Assembly: GCA_036276235.1 (NCBI GenBank)
Contig: DATBDZ010000470.1
Span: forward strand, 1 to 13,498
DNA: 13,498 nt
From: JANWHF01 sp036276235
GTDB taxonomy: Bacteria; Planctomycetota; Phycisphaerae; Tepidisphaerales; Tepidisphaeraceae
Reading direction: 5' to 3'
This document shows, piece by piece, positions 12,854 through 13,498 of the stretch. Numbering within the stretch: the stretch's first letter is position 1; the number at the start of each line of letters is the position of its first letter. Position numbers and translations under genes: made by a program. The notes beneath the pieces were generated by a model. That model worked only from the letters and a program-made list of their open reading frames with translations. It was not told where the DNA came from and ran no database searches.

Positions 12854-13498
12854 ATGCTCTGGTGGACAGCGCAAAGCCTGGCGATCAGCGCGATCCTGGC
12901 GGGGATCGTCTGGATCATCTGCCGCTTCGGGCGGCTTGGGCCGGTCGCCTCTCATGCGCTGTGGCTGATCGTTCTGCTGAAGTTGCTGACGCCGCCGCTG
13001 GTCTTTTGGCCTTGGGCAATCGGGCTGCCGTTCACTCGGTCGGCACAGCATATTGCTGATACAGTTGGTTCGACCGCATTCGTCTGTCCAACAGTTATCG
13101 ATCAAGCGCCAGTACTAGAGGAGCCGGCAATACCCGCGCAAGCCGCGCCTGCTGCACCAACTGCGCCCACGCAAACTCCTACTCAGTCCAACGGGCGCGA
13201 GGTTGCTCGATCCGCCCGGCGCATCTTTTCCTTCGACTTAATCGTCCGCGCGTTGCCCGTGATCTGGCTCGCCGGCGCTATTGGCCTTGCGCTGCTTCAA
13301 TTGATCCGGATCGCGCGCATGCTTGCGCTGGTCCATCGCGGAACAGCGCCACCGTCCACGCTAGCCCAGAGGGTCGCGCTTCTGTGCAGCCGCTTGCGGC
13401 TTCGCCGCGTCAACATCCACATAGTCCCCGGACTCGATTCACCCGTCATCTGGTCCCTCGCGCGCCCACAGCTCCTCTGGCCCGCGAAGCTTCCCGAG
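12854..13498 (+). CDS. BlaR1/MecR1-like M56 membrane protease (partial, 5' part)
   Basis: An open frame of 215 codons runs from the ATG at 12854 to the window edge without a stop, so the gene is truncated by the window, not broken. GGAG lies eight bases before the ATG. The protein starts with two membrane segments (L-W-W-T-A-Q-S-L-A-I-S at 2-12, and H-A-L-W-L-I-V-L-L-K-L-L-T-P-P near 34-48, the latter a hallmark of the M56 family). A Pro/Ala/Thr-rich external loop follows (about 85-112), then a third membrane segment (about 130-152). The visible end, S-P-V-I-W-S-L-A-R-P-Q-L-L-W-P, matches the conserved segment before the zinc-binding HExxH, which lies outside the window. It probably senses an envelope signal and triggers inactivation of the adjacent BlaI-type repressor. 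Confidence 0.85.
   Translation, partial: MLWWTAQSLAISAILAGIVWIICRFGRLGPVASHALWLIVLLKLLTPPLVFWPWAIGLPFTRSAQHIADTVGSTAFVCPTVIDQAPVLEEPAIPAQAAPAAPTAPTQTPTQSNGREVARSARRIFSFDLIVRALPVIWLAGAIGLALLQLIRIARMLALVHRGTAPPSTLAQRVALLCSRLRLRRVNIHIVPGLDSPVIWSLARPQLLWPAKLPE

Noticed and set aside
12332..13498. Beta-lactam resistance locus
   Set aside because: Only the regulatory pair is seen. No beta-lactamase or penicillin-binding protein gene is in the window, and such regulator pairs often control other targets.

Overview
The window is a GC-rich piece of a bacterial chromosome carrying nine complete protein genes of recognisable family, one small helix-turn-helix gene, one gene running off the right edge, a tRNA-Val gene and an unusual load of short structured repeats. 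Strongly biased GC-rich codon use, GTG and TTG starts, wide spacers and abundant heptamer or octamer repeats would fit a Planctomycetota-like environmental bacterium. This placement is inference: no phylogenetic marker is present. The lipoprotein signal and the TolC-type protein point to an organism with an outer membrane.

Left part (1-3663). A TolC-family outer-membrane lipoprotein (14-1735) probably ends an efflux or secretion operon that starts left of the window. It is followed by a ParD/ParE-type toxin-antitoxin pair (1869-2429), a long AT-richer spacer with a dyad, and a free-standing sigma-region-4-like HTH gene (2800-3048). The next 615 bases carry no credible gene but hold a nested inverted-repeat element, bracketed by a 21-base direct repeat.

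Middle (3664-8295, minus strand). This is a tight three-gene operon: MoxR AAA+ ATPase, DUF58 protein, then a membrane transglutaminase of the TgpA type. The genes are 2-16 bases apart. This conserved trio is thought to act on cell-envelope protein assembly or modification.

Right-middle (8476-11791, minus strand). In transcription order there are a winged-helix replication-initiator-like protein, a small ABM-fold monooxygenase, an iron-type alcohol dehydrogenase with one changed metal ligand, and a stand-alone response-regulator receiver. Heptamer-repeat hairpins separate the last genes, and the final codons of the dehydrogenase and receiver genes are made of repeat sequence.

Right end (11948-13498, plus strand). 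A tRNA-Val(GAC) gene with its own promoter precedes a BlaI/MecI-type repressor and a BlaR1/MecR1-type M56 membrane protease gene cut by the window edge. Two BlaI-like operator dyads overlap the predicted promoter, so the repressor probably controls itself and the protease. A near-perfect 38-base palindrome covers the repressor's stop codon and lies between the pair.

I see no CRISPR array, transposase, integrase or rRNA. The most notable feature is the repeats: several unrelated 7- or 8-base unit families, nearly all arranged as inverted repeats, three of which supply the stop-proximal codons of a gene. I found no clear evidence of a wholly new defence or metabolic system.
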